From Pseudokordiimonas caeni (GTDB taxonomy: Bacteria > Pseudomonadota > Alphaproteobacteria > Sphingomonadales > Kordiimonadaceae): a stretch of DNA of 64,000 nucleotides. A program made the translations under genes and the position numbers. The notes below the pieces were generated by a model. That model had not been told where the DNA came from. It worked only from the letters and a program-made list of their open reading frames with translations, and did not search any database. How positions within the stretch are numbered: the stretch's first letter is position 1; every line of letters begins with the position of its first letter. The DNA lies in assembly GCF_026719705.1 (NCBI RefSeq), contig NZ_JAPPRR010000002.1, positions 683,091 to 747,090 on the forward strand, in the 5' to 3' direction. Of the stretch, positions 32,912 through 42,903 are shown piece by piece.

Positions 32912-35005
32912 CTACGATGCCTTGCGGATATTATCGAGGAAGGCCGAGATCGTGCTGCTCATGCTGCCGGACTGATCGACCAGCCGGTTGGCGGAAGAAA
33001 GAACCTGCGTGGCTGCCGAGCCGGTCGTTTGTGCAGCCTCACTGACCCCCTGGATGTTCGAGGTGACGTCATCGGTGCCGGCGGCGGTTTGCTGCACGGT
33101 CGTTGCGATCTCGTTGGTCGCCGCCCCTTGTTCTTCCACCGCCGCAGCGATCATCGACGAGATTTCATTCATCGAGGCAATCGTGCGGTTGATGCGATCA
33201 ATCGAGGAAACAGCCTTCTGGGTTTCGGCCTGGATTTCGGAAACCTGCGTGGTGATTTCCTCAGTGGCCTTCGCGGTGTGCTGCGCCAGCGATTTCACCT
33301 CGCTTGCAACCACCGCAAAGCCCCGCCCGGCATCGCCCGCCCGCGCGGCCTCGATGGTGGCATTGAGCGCAAGCAGGTTTGTCTGTTCGGCGATATCGTT
33401 GATCAGTTGCACCACGTTGCTGATGCGGTCGGCCGTTTCGACAAGGCCTTTGATGCCGGCATCCGCACTTCGGCCTTCGTCCGCCGCCACCTGCGCCAGT
33501 TCGTTGCTGCGATTGACCTGACGACTGATTTCATGGATCGAGGCACTCAGTTCTTCGGCACTTGTCGCGACGGCCTGCACATGGGCGGCGGTCTGCTGTG
33601 CAGCGGACGCCACGGTCGAGGCCTGAGTACCGGTTTCTTCAGCAGTTGAGGACATCAGCGAGGCGGTGTCCTGCAGCTCCCGCCCGGCCTGATCGAGTGT
33701 GGAGAGGAGCGCCATGGCAGTACTGTCGAAATCCCGGATCAGCCCATCGATATAGGCCTGCCGTTTGCGCTCGGCTTCCATCTGCGCTTCTTTTTCGCGC
33801 GCGCGCTCCGCCCGCGTTTCTTCCTCGGCGATCTTGCGTAGTCGCTCTTCCTCGGCCCTTGCGCGCTCCTGTTCTGCCATGCGGCGGTTATCGAGGAGTT
33901 TTTCACGGAAAATCTCGAGCCCCGCTGCCATCTTGCCGATCTCGTCCGCCCGGTCGCGGCCGGAGACATGGATATCGAGATTATCGGCGGCAAGCGCATC
34001 CACATCCCCCGTGATCGCCACGATGGGCCGCGCGATGCCGCGCCCGATAAAGACAGCTGCCCATAGCCCGAGGCCGATGGCAACCAGCGAGACGATGATG
34101 GTGAAGATCAGGCCGAACTGCAGCGCGGCATCAGTTTTGGGCCCGAGGGTATCCTGTTCCTTCTTGATATCGAGCTTGAAGGCTTCAAGGTCATCGGCCA
34201 CCGCCCGCCCGGTTACATCCAGCTTGCCCGTCACCACGCCGTTCAGCGCATCGGTTGTTTCCTTCAGTTTCCGGAAGGCTTCAGCATATTCCTGCCGGGT
34301 ACCGTCAAGCGCCGTGACGGCATCCCGGTGATGGGCCGCTGAAGGGCTGGTATGGATGCCCGAAAGCCTGTCTCCCGCCGTCGAGGCATGTTCCAGCGCC
34401 TGCGTATAGTCATGCTCGTTTTCCGACAGGACATATTTGTTGGCATGCAGGCGCATCATCATCATCGGATACAGCGCTTCATTGACGGCGATCATCAGGG
34501 CCATGTTATTGGTGCCCTTTGCAGCCTCGCCGATCGAAAGGAGCCCGGATTGCAGGTCCGGCCCCAGCCGGTCCAGCTTTTCTGACACCAGATGGTGTTT
34601 CTCGCGCTCCAGTATCGCGATCTGTTCAAAATATTCGGAATAGGCGCGGATATCGTTTCCCGCTTCCGTTACGAAGCCGACGCGGGGCGAGCCCTCCATC
34701 ATCGCGATCAGTTCCTGCTGCGCGTGGAGTGTCTGGGCTGTGCGGTCCTGCACCCGGCTTGCAGCATCGTCGGAGGCGGTGATCAGATAATCCTTGGCGG
34801 CGATCCGGGCCGACAAAAGGTTTGCCTGCACGCGGGCCGCCTGCACGGCCTGCCGCGCGGTGGCGCGATATTCGGCAAAGGCATAGCGGCCCGTGAAAAG
34901 CTCCATGCTTGCCACCAGCGTGACGATGACAAAAAGCGCGATCACGGCGCCGAAGCCTGCGGCGATGCGGCGGGAAATGCTGAGTTTGTCGAAGCGGGAT
35001 AACAC
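32912..35005 (-). CDS. Methyl-accepting chemotaxis protein
   Basis: A 697-residue transmembrane chemoreceptor. TM1 ([20 protein letters not shown]) is followed by a long all-helical periplasmic sensor (about 45-290) of the HBM-like double-bundle kind. TM2 is at about 295-320, followed by HAMP ([11 protein letters not shown] onward), a Glu/Arg coiled coil, and the signalling domain with the kinase-binding hairpin tip [20 protein letters not shown]-type sequence (about 560-590). GTG at 35005 is the start: AGGAGG lies 5 bases upstream, while the open frame beyond it to 35140 lacks any signal. There are no che genes in the window, so it is a stray receptor using a distant pathway. It is convergent with an orphan binding protein. 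Confidence 0.92.
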   Translation of the reverse strand: MLSRFDKLSISRRIAAGFGAVIALFVIVTLVASMELFTGRYAFAEYRATARQAVQAARVQANLLSARIAAKDYLITASDDAASRVQDRTAQTLHAQQELIAMMEGSPRVGFVTEAGNDIRAYSEYFEQIAILEREKHHLVSEKLDRLGPDLQSGLLSIGEAAKGTNNMALMIAVNEALYPMMMMRLHANKYVLSENEHDYTQALEHASTAGDRLSGIHTSPSAAHHRDAVTALDGTRQEYAEAFRKLKETTDALNGVVTGKLDVTGRAVADDLEAFKLDIKKEQDTLGPKTDAALQFGLIFTIIVSLVAIGLGLWAAVFIGRGIARPIVAITGDVDALAADNLDIHVSGRDRADEIGKMAAGLEIFREKLLDNRRMAEQERARAEEERLRKIAEEETRAERAREKEAQMEAERKRQAYIDGLIRDFDSTAMALLSTLDQAGRELQDTASLMSSTAEETGTQASTVASAAQQTAAHVQAVATSAEELSASIHEISRQVNRSNELAQVAADEGRSADAGIKGLVETADRISNVVQLINDIAEQTNLLALNATIEAARAGDAGRGFAVVASEVKSLAQHTAKATEEITTQVSEIQAETQKAVSSIDRINRTIASMNEISSMIAAAVEEQGAATNEIATTVQQTAAGTDDVTSNIQGVSEAAQTTGSAATQVLSSANRLVDQSGSMSSTISAFLDNIRKAS

Positions 35006-35252
35006 GGATGGCCTCCTGTGGGTTCGGGGAGGGCACCGCGATGGAGCGATGCCCGGGTCACACCATCCCTGCCTTAAATTGCAGGGGAGGTGGAAATGTG
35101 GGGACTCATCACCATCAGAGGAGGACATGATACCGGCCACCGGGGCGATTGATCAACAGCAACCGGTTGGGGAGTAAAGGGGTTGCCCTTTGCTGGGCAG
35201 TTGATGCCGCCTGACACGCAGCAAGCGACCATGACCAAAGCCCAAAAACACA

Positions 35253-35277
35253 AAAACCCGCCGGTTAGGGCGGGTTT
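35253..35277 (-). terminator. Intrinsic terminator downstream of tRNA-Phe
   Basis: AAAACCCGCC and its complement GGGCGGGTTTT enclose a short loop. Read on the minus strand it ends in a T-rich run (TTTTTGTGTTTTTG), 5 bases past the tRNA CCA end. Confidence 0.85.
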
Positions 35278-35281
35278 TGAG

Positions 35282-35357
35282 TGGTGCCCGGGGCCGGAAT
35301 CGAACCAGCGACACGCGGATTTTCAATCCGCTGCTCTACCAACTGAGCTACCCGGGC
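35282..35357 (-). tRNA. tRNA-Phe (GAA)
   Basis: A 76-base cloverleaf on the minus strand with the CCA encoded. Acceptor GCCCGGG pairs with CCCGGGC; the D arm is AGCTCAGTTGGTAGAGC. The anticodon stem-loop GCGGA-TTGAAAA-TCCGC gives anticodon GAA, and the T arm includes GGTTCGATTCC. It lies 121 bases after yacG and may be read through from the infA-maf-RNase G-yacG operon, with a strong terminator just beyond. Confidence 0.97.
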
Positions 35358-35478
35358 GTCTGGGCATTTTGAGCGGGCGCGGGGTGCGTCCGTCAGTCAG
35401 CGAAGGGGCTTGTAGCCAATCTTGCCGGGCCTGTCCAGCCTTGGATTCAAAAAAATGCGGGGCTCGCGGCCCGTGCCT

Positions 35479-35667
35479 TCAATGGCGTGTGGGCCCCGTG
35501 TCCTCGTTGTCGTCTTCCATGCCCTGGTCGATATCCTGACTGGCCGGCAGCACATAGTCCTCGTTGAACCATTTGCCGAGGTCGAGGTCGGCGCAGCGCT
35601 TGCTGCAGAAGGGCCTGTAGGTGTCAACGGCGGGCTTGCCGCATTCGGGGCATTTTCCCTGGGCCAT
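35479..35667 (-). CDS. yacG: YacG zinc-binding protein, DNA gyrase inhibitor family
   Basis: A 62-residue protein. CPECGKPA and FCSKRCADLDLGKWFNEDY form the single zinc finger of YacG, with four Cys at the standard spacing and the conserved D-L-x-K-W helix. The tail is acidic and disordered. E. coli YacG binds GyrB and blocks DNA binding. It starts 4 bases after the RNase E/G-family stop, so the two are cotranscribed, an arrangement frequent in alphaproteobacteria. Confidence 0.92.
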   Translation of the reverse strand: MAQGKCPECGKPAVDTYRPFCSKRCADLDLGKWFNEDYVLPASQDIDQGMEDDNEDTGPTRH

Positions 35668-35671
35668 CGGG

Positions 35672-37060
35672 TCACTCCTTCACAATAGCCACACCGCCCG
35701 GCGTGGCGGTGGTGAGCTTCACCTGCCGCGCGGTGGCGGCGCTGAGGGCTTCTGTGAGCGCGGGGCGGGCTTCCAGCCAGCCGGTCACCGCCGCCTCGGC
35801 GCGGATCTCGATCTGGCCGGGCGTGTTGCCCATGCCGGCACGGCGGGCCTCGCGCAGTAACTTCAGCGCTGCACCCTGCGCCCGCATCGCAGGCTTGCGG
35901 GCAACCGTCAGGCGGTCGCGCAGGCTGAGCCCCGTGCGCTTGCGGGCGATTTCCACAAGGCCGAATGTCGAGATGCCGGTATGCTGGATCGGCACGCTGT
36001 CGGCCCGGAAGGCATCGTCCATCGCGGCCATCAGTTCGGCGGCGTGGCCCTTCGCGCCCATATCGATGAAATCGACGACGACAAGCCCGCCGATATCCTG
36101 AAAACGCAGGTGGAAGGCGATGGCCTGCACGGCTTCAAGATTGACCTGCAGCTTGGCGTCCACGGCACGGCGGCCCTGCAGGGCGGCCCCCATATTCACG
36201 TCAATCGCGGTCATCGCCGGGGTCGGGTGGATGCCGATCCAGCCGCCCGAGGGCAGTTCGATCCGGTCGGCGAGGGCTTCGTCGATGGCTTCTTCCACGC
36301 CCAAGGCTTCAAACGCCGGATGGTCGCCTTCATAAAGGGCGACACGGCGGAACAGGTCGGGCCAGCGGTTGCGGGCGAGGCCTTGTGCTGCATGCAGCGC
36401 ATCGATATCGGTGACGAGCACCGGGCTGTCGCCGTCCTCCACCGCGAGCAGGGCCTGCTCGATGGGGGCGAGGGAGAATACGAGGCCTTCGGATTGGGGG
36501 GCGGTCAATGCCTCGGCGAGCCAGCGGGCTTCGTCGGCCACCGCCTCAGGCGTTACGCTGCTGGCGCGGCTGCGCACCACCAGCGCCACCTGATCGGCAA
36601 TGGGAGAGAGAAGCTCGGTCAGCTCCTTCACCGCCTTGGGGCCAAGGTCTTTCGAGAAATTGAGGCGGCTCGCGCCCGCTTCCGCCACCACATAGCGGCC
36701 GGTGAGGCGCGGGCGGGGGGTGACGGGCAGCGCCTTGTCGTCGAGAAGCGAGGGCTCGGCCACCACCTGCACCCGCAGGCGCTCACCTTCCGCCACACAG
36801 TCGCCGATCGATTGCGCACTGCCGCCAACGATGAGCTTGGCGCGGCGCAGATTAAGGATGCCCGAACGCTTGCCGTCAAGATCGAGGAAAGCGATGTCGC
36901 TCGCGGTATCGAGCTTGGTGACGCGCGCGTCGAAGATCGCATGAAGCGGGGTGAGCGCGGCTTCGGCATGGAAATCGAGCGCGACGGGCAGGCCGTCCTC
37001 GTCGATCACGGCGCTACGCCATTCGCCGATCCCGGCTTCAATGAGGGTGCAGGCAGTCAT
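35672..37060 (-). CDS. RNase E/G family endoribonuclease, short form without an evident zinc link
   Basis: A 462-residue protein. An S1-like domain is at about 35-120 (HAIFDARVTKLDTASDIAFL), followed by the RNase H-like/DNase I-like catalytic core. It retains both metal-binding aspartates, in AMTAIDVNMG and GGLVVVDFIDMG (RNase E D303 and D346 equivalents). The Zn-link CPxC motif expected shortly after the core is absent; that region reads LSLRDRLTVARKPAMRAQGA. ATG at 37060 overlaps the maf stop by ATGA. This gene is a short second RNase E/G paralogue commonly found next to maf and yacG in alphaproteobacteria. It probably trims rRNA or mRNA 5' ends. Confidence 0.85.
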   Translation of the reverse strand: MTACTLIEAGIGEWRSAVIDEDGLPVALDFHAEAALTPLHAIFDARVTKLDTASDIAFLDLDGKRSGILNLRRAKLIVGGSAQSIGDCVAEGERLRVQVVAEPSLLDDKALPVTPRPRLTGRYVVAEAGASRLNFSKDLGPKAVKELTELLSPIADQVALVVRSRASSVTPEAVADEARWLAEALTAPQSEGLVFSLAPIEQALLAVEDGDSPVLVTDIDALHAAQGLARNRWPDLFRRVALYEGDHPAFEALGVEEAIDEALADRIELPSGGWIGIHPTPAMTAIDVNMGAALQGRRAVDAKLQVNLEAVQAIAFHLRFQDIGGLVVVDFIDMGAKGHAAELMAAMDDAFRADSVPIQHTGISTFGLVEIARKRTGLSLRDRLTVARKPAMRAQGAALKLLREARRAGMGNTPGQIEIRAEAAVTGWLEARPALTEALSAATARQVKLTTATPGGVAIVKE

Positions 37061-37650
37061 TCGGATATCCCGTTGAGTGTGTGGGGCGCGTGGGCGACAA
37101 GCCAGCCGTTCACCTCGAAGAGCGGCAGACCGACGACCGATGTGTAGGAACCCGACAGGAAGCGCACGAAGGTGGAGCCATGCCCCTGCACCGCATAGCC
37201 ACCAGCCTTGCCGCGCCACTCGCCGCCGGCGATATAGGCGTCGATCTCACGGGGCGACAGCACCTTGAAGGCGACCGTGGTGGTGACCGATTTGGTGCGC
37301 TGCTTGCCGTCTGCCGTTACAAGCGAGATGCCGGTGATGACGCGGTGGCGGCGGCCGGACAGCGCCTTGAGGCAGGTCCGTGCCGTGGCCTCGTCTTCCG
37401 CCTTCGGCAGGATGCGGCGGCCCAGCGCCACGACCGTATCGGCAGCCAGCACGATTGTGCCGGGCTCCCCTGCGGCGACAGCGGCGGCCTTTTCGGCAGC
37501 CAGTCGCTCGGCATGGGGCAACGGCAGCTCGCCCTTCATCGGCGTTTCGTCGATGTCGGCAGGGGCGACGGCATCAGGCGTCACCCCGATCTGGGCAAGA
37601 AGGGCCAGACGACGCGGCGAGGCCGACGCAAGGATGAAGCGCGGCGGCAT
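37057..37650 (-). CDS. maf: Maf family nucleoside triphosphate pyrophosphatase
   Basis: A 197-residue house-cleaning enzyme that hydrolyses dTTP/UTP or modified nucleotides to monophosphates. The N-terminal LASASPRRLALLAQIGV, the RLAAEKAAAVA helix, the catalytic Asp in VLAADTVVALG and GYAVQGHGSTFVRFLSGSYT are all standard Maf elements. It lies 16 bases after infA and overlaps the RNase gene by 4, within the operon infA-maf-RNase-yacG. Confidence 0.93.
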   Translation of the reverse strand: MPPRFILASASPRRLALLAQIGVTPDAVAPADIDETPMKGELPLPHAERLAAEKAAAVAAGEPGTIVLAADTVVALGRRILPKAEDEATARTCLKALSGRRHRVITGISLVTADGKQRTKSVTTTVAFKVLSPREIDAYIAGGEWRGKAGGYAVQGHGSTFVRFLSGSYTSVVGLPLFEVNGWLVAHAPHTLNGISE

Positions 37651-37666
37651 GGCCGGATGCGGCCCG

Positions 37667-37885
37667 TTACTTGAAGCGGTAGGTGATGCGACCTTTGGTG
37701 AGGTCGTAGGGGGTCAGCTCGACGAGGACGTCGTCGCCAGCCAGCACGCGGATGCGGTTCTTGCGCATCTTGCCGGCGGTGTGACCGAGAATCTCGTGGT
37801 CGTTTTCAAGCTTGACGCGGAACATGGCGTTCGGCAACAGCTCGGTTACCGTACCACGCATCTCGAGAACTTCTTCTTTAGCCAT
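37667..37885 (-). CDS. infA: Translation initiation factor IF-1
   Basis: A 72-residue protein, essentially canonical: a single OB fold starting [20 protein letters not shown] and ending [13 protein letters not shown]. It binds the 30S A site during initiation. The 237 bases upstream (37886-38122) are free of genes and AT-richer than average, and probably hold the promoter of this operon. Confidence 0.98.
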   Translation of the reverse strand: MAKEEVLEMRGTVTELLPNAMFRVKLENDHEILGHTAGKMRKNRIRVLAGDDVLVELTPYDLTKGRITYRFK

Positions 37886-38122
37886 TCTTGCTCCTGGACA
37901 GTGCCAATAACGGCGCTGGGACCAGGCCCACGCCGTTCAAGTTTCATAAACGCGGGACATACATGATCCGATTGCGGCAGAAATGCAACATTTTTGGCGC
38001 GCCCGGACGCAGGCTGCCCGCATCAACAATAGAGGATCGCCCGAAAGTGTGGCCTTGCGGACACGGGGATAGGGTGCGTGACGCGCCGCCCAAGGGATGT
38101 GTCACATTGGCGCCGCGCGGGC

Positions 38123-38554
38123 TTAACTGAAGTGGAAGCGATCCGCGATGCGGACTTCAAGGTGATCCCGCACCAGCCGGTAGCTGTCTATCACGCGGTC
38201 GCGGTGGCCTTCGGCGTCGCCGGGATCGGGGGTCGCCCAATATTCGAGCTTGGGATTATCGGCGCCGAGCGTGCGGGCAAGCTTCATGTGGCTTTCGGGC
38301 GTCAGCGCCACCACAAGGTCGAAATCGGCGGGATCGACTTCCGATAGCGTTTTCGGGGCATGGTCGGCGATATCGATATCGTCCTCCGCCATCACCGAAA
38401 CGGTGAAGGGGTCGGCAGCACCCGCGATCAGGCCGACCGATTCGACAAACATGCGCCGCCGCGCCAGCTTCTGGGTGATGGCCTCGGCCATCGGGCTTCT
38501 CACGGAATTCTGGTTGCAGACGAAAAGGACGCTTTTCGGGTGCAGGAATGTCAT
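38123..38554 (-). CDS. Low-molecular-weight protein-tyrosine-phosphatase/arsenate-reductase-like protein
   Basis: A 143-residue protein with the CX5R active-site loop near the N-terminus (C13 to R19: CNQNSVR followed by SPMAEA) and the acid Asp-Pro in WATPDPGDA. This is the LMW-PTP fold. In alphaproteobacteria this gene sits between UPF0262 and infA. Arsenate reductase annotations exist but the extra redox Cys typical of ArsC are not apparent, so phosphotyrosine phosphatase is the better guess. The start overlaps the UPF0262 stop by ATGA. Confidence 0.87.
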   Translation of the reverse strand: MTFLHPKSVLFVCNQNSVRSPMAEAITQKLARRRMFVESVGLIAGAADPFTVSVMAEDDIDIADHAPKTLSEVDPADFDLVVALTPESHMKLARTLGADNPKLEYWATPDPGDAEGHRDRVIDSYRLVRDHLEVRIADRFHFS

Positions 38555-39048
38555 AGCGGGCCTCGGCCTTCCTTCAGGTGCAGGACGCAGATCAGCGTGA
38601 ACAGGCGGCGGGCCGTCTGCATGTCGATTTCTATCTTGCCGTCGAGACGCTCGCGCAACAGCTCGCTGCCCTCGTTGTGGACGCCGCGGCGCCCCATGTC
38701 GATCGCTTCGATCTGCGACGGGCTGGCCGAACGGATGGCCTCGTAATAGCTGTCGCAGATAGCGAAATATTCGCGGATGATGCGGCGAAAGGGCGTCATG
38801 GCGAGCCGGAAGCTCATGAGGTCCGATCCGTCTGAGGCGCGCACGTCAAACCCCAGCCGTCCTTCGATGGTGGAAAGGTGCAGCTTGTACGGGCCTTCGT
38901 AAGTCTCGTCTGCCGATTTCAGGAGGGCGAAGCTGTTTTCCTCCAGAAGGTCGAAGATGGCGATCCGGCGCTCATGCTCGACATCGGCGCTCCAGCGGGC
39001 GACCGTCGAATCGTCAAGCGTGACATCGATGAGCCGGTGATCCGCCAT
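38551..39048 (-). CDS. UPF0262 family protein
   Basis: A 165-residue protein whose pattern [35 protein letters not shown] and [20 protein letters not shown] defines UPF0262, a family found almost only in alphaproteobacteria with no known function. Its start is immediately adjacent to the hisD stop, and its stop overlaps the phosphatase start, so all are translated from one message. Confidence 0.93.
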   Translation of the reverse strand: MADHRLIDVTLDDSTVARWSADVEHERRIAIFDLLEENSFALLKSADETYEGPYKLHLSTIEGRLGFDVRASDGSDLMSFRLAMTPFRRIIREYFAICDSYYEAIRSASPSQIEAIDMGRRGVHNEGSELLRERLDGKIEIDMQTARRLFTLICVLHLKEGRGPL

Positions 39049-40353
39049 CTAGCCTCCCTGCTTTTCCGGCAGCCGGATGGCAACCGACAGCGCATGGGCG
39101 CCCAAACCCTCGGCTTCGGCGAGCTTCACGGCCGCGGGGCCGATGGCCTGCAGGCCTTCATCGCTCATCCGGACAAAGGTAGTGCGCTTCATGAAATCAT
39201 AAACCGAAAGGCCCGACGAAAAACGCGCAGTGCGCGAGGTCGGCAGCACGTGGTTCGGCCCGGCGATATAGTCGCCGATGGCCTCGGGCGTCAGGCGGCC
39301 GATGAAGATGGCACCGGCGTGGCGCACGCGGGCGGCAAACGCGTCTGCGCCCTCGATAGCCAGCTCCAGATGCTCGGCGGCGATCCGGTCGATAAGCGGC
39401 AGGGCCGCATCGAAGCTATCAACGGTGATGATGGCGCCGTTCGCCTCCCAGCTTTCGCGGGCGATGGCCGCACGCGGCAGGGTGGCGAGATGGGCATCAA
39501 CGGCTACGGCCACAGCGTCCGCAAAGGCCACGTCATCGGTGATCAGGATCGACTGGGCGGCGGTATCATGCTCGGCTTGGCTCAGGAGATCAGCCGCAAT
39601 CCAGGCGGGGTCGTTGCGGTTGTCAGCCACGACGAGAATCTCCGACGGCCCGGCAATCGAATCGATTCCGACCGTGCCGAAAACCTGCCGTTTGGCTTCC
39701 GCCACAAAGGCATTGCCGGGGCCGACGATCTTGTCCACCGGGGCAATCGTTGCGGTGCCGAAGGCAAGCGCCCCCACAGCCTGCGCGCCGCCCACCCGGT
39801 AAATCTCGGTCACGCCCGCTTCGCGCGCGGCGGCAAGGACAAGGGGGTTGGTCACGCCCTCAGGCGTCGGCACCACCATCACGACACGTTCGACGCCGGC
39901 CACAGCGGCCGGGATCGCATTCATCAGCACGCTCGACGGATAGCTCGCAAGGCCGCCCGGCACATAAAGCCCGGCGGCATCGACGGCAGTCCAGCGTTCA
40001 CCCAGATGGATGCCGGCGTCATCGGTGAAGCCAAAGCCGGTTGGCCGCTGGCGTTCATGATAGGCGCGAATGCGGGCGGCGGCGAGGCGCAGGGCCGCGA
40101 GCGTTTCAGCGTCGACCGCTTCCACCGCCGCATCAAGCTCAGCGGCAGTAATCGCAAGACCATTTGTTTCGACGTCGAAACGATCAAACCGGCGGGTGTA
40201 GGCGGCAAGTGCCGCGTCACCGTTTGCCTTCACATCAGCAAGGATCGTGGTCACGGTGTCGCGCACGTCAGGCGCACTTTCACGCTTCAGCGACAGCAGC
40301 GTGCGGAAATGCGCCTCGAACTCGCGCTCGTTTATATCAAGCCGCCGCGCCAC
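39049..40353 (-). CDS. hisD: Histidinol dehydrogenase
   Basis: A 434-residue enzyme for the last two steps of histidine synthesis (histidinol to histidine, NAD+ and Zn). Recognisable segments are [44 protein letters not shown] and [15 protein letters not shown]; the general-base His/Glu pair is in AEHLELAI, and [11 protein letters not shown] follows. GTG at 40353 is chosen over an ATG at 40428: AGGGAGG lies 6 bases upstream and the length then matches the family. It overlaps the end of hisG by 17 bases. Confidence 0.95.
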   Translation of the reverse strand: MARRLDINEREFEAHFRTLLSLKRESAPDVRDTVTTILADVKANGDAALAAYTRRFDRFDVETNGLAITAAELDAAVEAVDAETLAALRLAAARIRAYHERQRPTGFGFTDDAGIHLGERWTAVDAAGLYVPGGLASYPSSVLMNAIPAAVAGVERVVMVVPTPEGVTNPLVLAAAREAGVTEIYRVGGAQAVGALAFGTATIAPVDKIVGPGNAFVAEAKRQVFGTVGIDSIAGPSEILVVADNRNDPAWIAADLLSQAEHDTAAQSILITDDVAFADAVAVAVDAHLATLPRAAIARESWEANGAIITVDSFDAALPLIDRIAAEHLELAIEGADAFAARVRHAGAIFIGRLTPEAIGDYIAGPNHVLPTSRTARFSSGLSVYDFMKRTTFVRMSDEGLQAIGPAAVKLAEAEGLGAHALSVAIRLPEKQGG

Positions 40354-41002
40354 CGACTGCCTCCCTGAAACGTTCGATCCAGTGGCTGAGGGCCGCCGGG
40401 CGGGTCTTGAAAGCCGGGCGGTTGACAACGAGCCGCGAGGACACGTCGGCGATCACCGAAACTTCCTTCAGGCCGTTGGCCTTGAGCGTGCCGCCGGTGG
40501 AGACGAGGTCAACGATGCGTTTGGAAAGGCCCAAGGACGGTGCCAGTTCCATCGCGCCATTCAGCTTGATGCATTCGGCCTGCACGCCGAGCCCGGCGAA
40601 ATAGGCGCGGGTCAGGTTCGGATATTTGGTGGCGACCCGGATGTGCGAATGGGCGCGGGGGTCATCGTCCGCTTCCTCGACCGGCATGGCGAGCGACAGG
40701 CGGCAATGGCCGATCTTGAGGTCGAGCGGCGAATAAAGATCCGCATAATTGAATTCGGTCAGCACGTCATTGCCGACGACACCCATGTGTGCGGCGCCGA
40801 AGGCCACGAAGGTGGCAGCATCGAAAGCGCGCACGCGGATGATCGAAAGCCCCGGCACGTTCGTCGCGAACTCCAGCTGGCGGGATTTCGGGTCGTCGAA
40901 CGCGGCTTCCGGCTCGATGCCGGCAGCGCGGACAAGCGGCATCACTTCATCAAGGATGCGACCCTTGGGGAGGGCGAGGACAAGTTTTTCCGGGGCGGCC
41001 AT
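40337..41002 (-). CDS. hisG: ATP phosphoribosyltransferase, short form
   Basis: A 221-residue catalytic subunit of the short (HisG-S) type for the first step of histidine synthesis: [15 protein letters not shown] at the N-terminus, [25 protein letters not shown] and the PRPP-binding loop [17 protein letters not shown]. It lacks the C-terminal regulatory domain of the long form, so it needs a HisZ partner, which is not in this window. ATG at 41002 (GGAAG 10 bases upstream) is preferred to 41017. Confidence 0.93.
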   Translation of the reverse strand: MAAPEKLVLALPKGRILDEVMPLVRAAGIEPEAAFDDPKSRQLEFATNVPGLSIIRVRAFDAATFVAFGAAHMGVVGNDVLTEFNYADLYSPLDLKIGHCRLSLAMPVEEADDDPRAHSHIRVATKYPNLTRAYFAGLGVQAECIKLNGAMELAPSLGLSKRIVDLVSTGGTLKANGLKEVSVIADVSSRLVVNRPAFKTRPAALSHWIERFREAVGGAAA

Positions 41003-41030
41003 AGGGGGCTCTTCCAATCCGTTCAGTCAA

Positions 41031-41474
41031 TCAATCATGGTTCGGGCGGGCACCGGCGGGCCATGGCTCCGAGAGGTCGTTCATCAGCCCGTCGATACAG
41101 TCGGCCTTCAGACGCACCGATGAGCCACCCGCGAAGGTCAGCACGATTTCGAAGGCTTCGTCAATCGCTTGCGCATCGATGGCGAGAAGGGCGCCGATGG
41201 CATCGGGGTCGCCAAGGGCGATATTCTTCGTTGTTGCCGCCGTCACATCATTCAGATGGAAGCCGGTGCGCACGCGCTCCCCCTTTGCCCCGACAAGGCG
41301 GGAAAAGAAGCCGGGGGCCGCTTCGTGCCGGTAGCGGTTGCCGATGAGGGCAAAGCGGCGGGCCTTTGCGTCAAAGGCCATGTCAACGGCGGCCACCACG
41401 CAGTCCTGCATCAGCGCGGAGGCGACGGACAGGTCTTTCCCGTCGGTGATCCTGAGTTTCAAAGTTTCGGGCAT
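41031..41474 (-). CDS. DUF2948 family protein
   Basis: A 147-residue protein with the family pattern LKLRITDGKDLSVASALMQD, RFALIGNRYRHE, RVRTGFHLNDVTA and a C-terminal LKADCIDGLMNDLSEPW. It is an alphaproteobacterial family of unknown function, almost always beside murA and hisD. It is 51 bases from murA and 28 from hisG, inside the same operon. Confidence 0.92.
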   Translation of the reverse strand: MPETLKLRITDGKDLSVASALMQDCVVAAVDMAFDAKARRFALIGNRYRHEAAPGFFSRLVGAKGERVRTGFHLNDVTAATTKNIALGDPDAIGALLAIDAQAIDEAFEIVLTFAGGSSVRLKADCIDGLMNDLSEPWPAGARPNHD

Positions 41475-41525
41475 TCGGCCTTACAATTCCTGAACAGAGC
41501 GTATCGAATGCCGGTGAATGTAGGG

Positions 41526-42809
41526 TCAGCCGGGCACGCGATCAACATCGGCGCCAACGCCGCGCAATTTTTCTTCGAGCCGCTCATAGCCGCGGTCAAG
41601 GTGATAGAGGCGGTTGACGGTCGTTTCACCGCTTGCCACGAGGCCGGCGAGAGCGAGCCCCATCGAGGCGCGAAGGTCGGTCGCCATCACCGGGGCGGAC
41701 TTCAGCTTCTGCACGCCGCGCACGGTGGCGCTTGCCCCCGTCACGGTGATGTCGGCGCCAAGGCGGCACAGTTCCGGCACATGCATGAAACGGTTCTCGA
41801 AGATGGCTTCGGTGATGATGCTGGCACCGTCTGCCACGGTCGCAAGCGCCATGAACTGGGCCTGCATGTCGGTCGGGAAGCCGGGGAAAGGCTGGGTGAC
41901 GATATTGAAACCCTTGATGCCGCCTGCGCCCGCCTTCACGCGCACGCCGTCAGCCTTTTCTTCCACAATGGCGCCGGCCTCGCGCAGCTTGTCGAGGATC
42001 GCGCCCATGTCGTGGGCAACCGCGCCTTCAAGGAAAACATCGCCGCCGGTCATGAGGGCGGCGACCGCGTAGGAGCCCGCTTCGATCCGGTCCGGCATCA
42101 CCGTATGGGTGCAGCCATGCAGGCGGTCCACCCCTTCGATGGTGATCGTCTCGTGCCCCGCGCCGGTGATTTTTGCGCCCATCGCATTCAGGCATTTGGC
42201 GAGATCGACGATTTCGGGCTCGCGCGCCGCATTTTCGATGGTTGTGGTGCCCTTGGCGAGGGTAGCCGCCATCAGGGCGTTTTCGGTGGCGCCTACGGAC
42301 GCAAACGGGAAGCGGATCAGGCCGCCGGTCAGCCCGCGCGGGGCGGAGGCGCGCACATAGCCTTCTTCAAGGTCGATCTCGGCGCCAAGGGCGGCGAGCG
42401 CCTTCAGGTGCAGGTCGATCGGCCGGTTGCCAATGGCGCAGCCGCCGGGCAGGCTGACGATGGCCTCGCCGGCGCGGGCGACAAGGGGGCCAAGCACGAT
42501 GATCGAGGCGCGCATCTTGCGGACGAAATCATAGGGCGCCACCGTGTCGTTGATCTCGGCAGCCGAAAAGGTCAGGCTGCGGCCCCGGATGCGCCCGCCC
42601 TGGCCGGCAGCGATGGTGATCGCCACCCCCATGTGATTGAGAAGGTCGGCAAGCGTGTTGATATCCGCGAGCCGCGGCAAGTTTTCCAGCGTCACCGGCT
42701 CCTCGGTGAGGAGCGGGGCGCACATCAGGGGAAGTGCGGCATTCTTGGCGCCCGATACAGGGATCGTCCCTTCGAGCCTTTTTCCGCCCCTGATGACCAG
42801 CTTTTCCAC
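41526..42809 (-). CDS. murA: UDP-N-acetylglucosamine 1-carboxyvinyltransferase
   Basis: A 427-residue cytosolic enzyme for the first committed step of peptidoglycan synthesis. The start contains [13 protein letters not shown] with the conserved Lys-Asn. The active-site Cys sits in [15 protein letters not shown], so the protein has the fosfomycin-sensitive Cys form. [13 protein letters not shown] and the C-terminal [15 protein letters not shown] are also standard. GTG at 42809 is chosen because AGGAGA precedes it; the ATG at 42848 lacks a site. It leads the likely operon murA-DUF2948-hisG-hisD-UPF0262-phosphatase. Confidence 0.96.
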   Translation of the reverse strand: MEKLVIRGGKRLEGTIPVSGAKNAALPLMCAPLLTEEPVTLENLPRLADINTLADLLNHMGVAITIAAGQGGRIRGRSLTFSAAEINDTVAPYDFVRKMRASIIVLGPLVARAGEAIVSLPGGCAIGNRPIDLHLKALAALGAEIDLEEGYVRASAPRGLTGGLIRFPFASVGATENALMAATLAKGTTTIENAAREPEIVDLAKCLNAMGAKITGAGHETITIEGVDRLHGCTHTVMPDRIEAGSYAVAALMTGGDVFLEGAVAHDMGAILDKLREAGAIVEEKADGVRVKAGAGGIKGFNIVTQPFPGFPTDMQAQFMALATVADGASIITEAIFENRFMHVPELCRLGADITVTGASATVRGVQKLKSAPVMATDLRASMGLALAGLVASGETTVNRLYHLDRGYERLEEKLRGVGADVDRVPG

Positions 42810-42903
42810 GTTTCTTCTCCTCGCGCGATTGATTGGCGACGCGCACATTGCCCCGACATAGCGGCAGGACGGGGGCAGCGCAAGGGCGGAAGCGGGGCCG
42901 CTG

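Noticed and set aside
38878-40368. 496-codon plus-strand open frame
   Set aside because: Antisense to hisD; no domain evidence.
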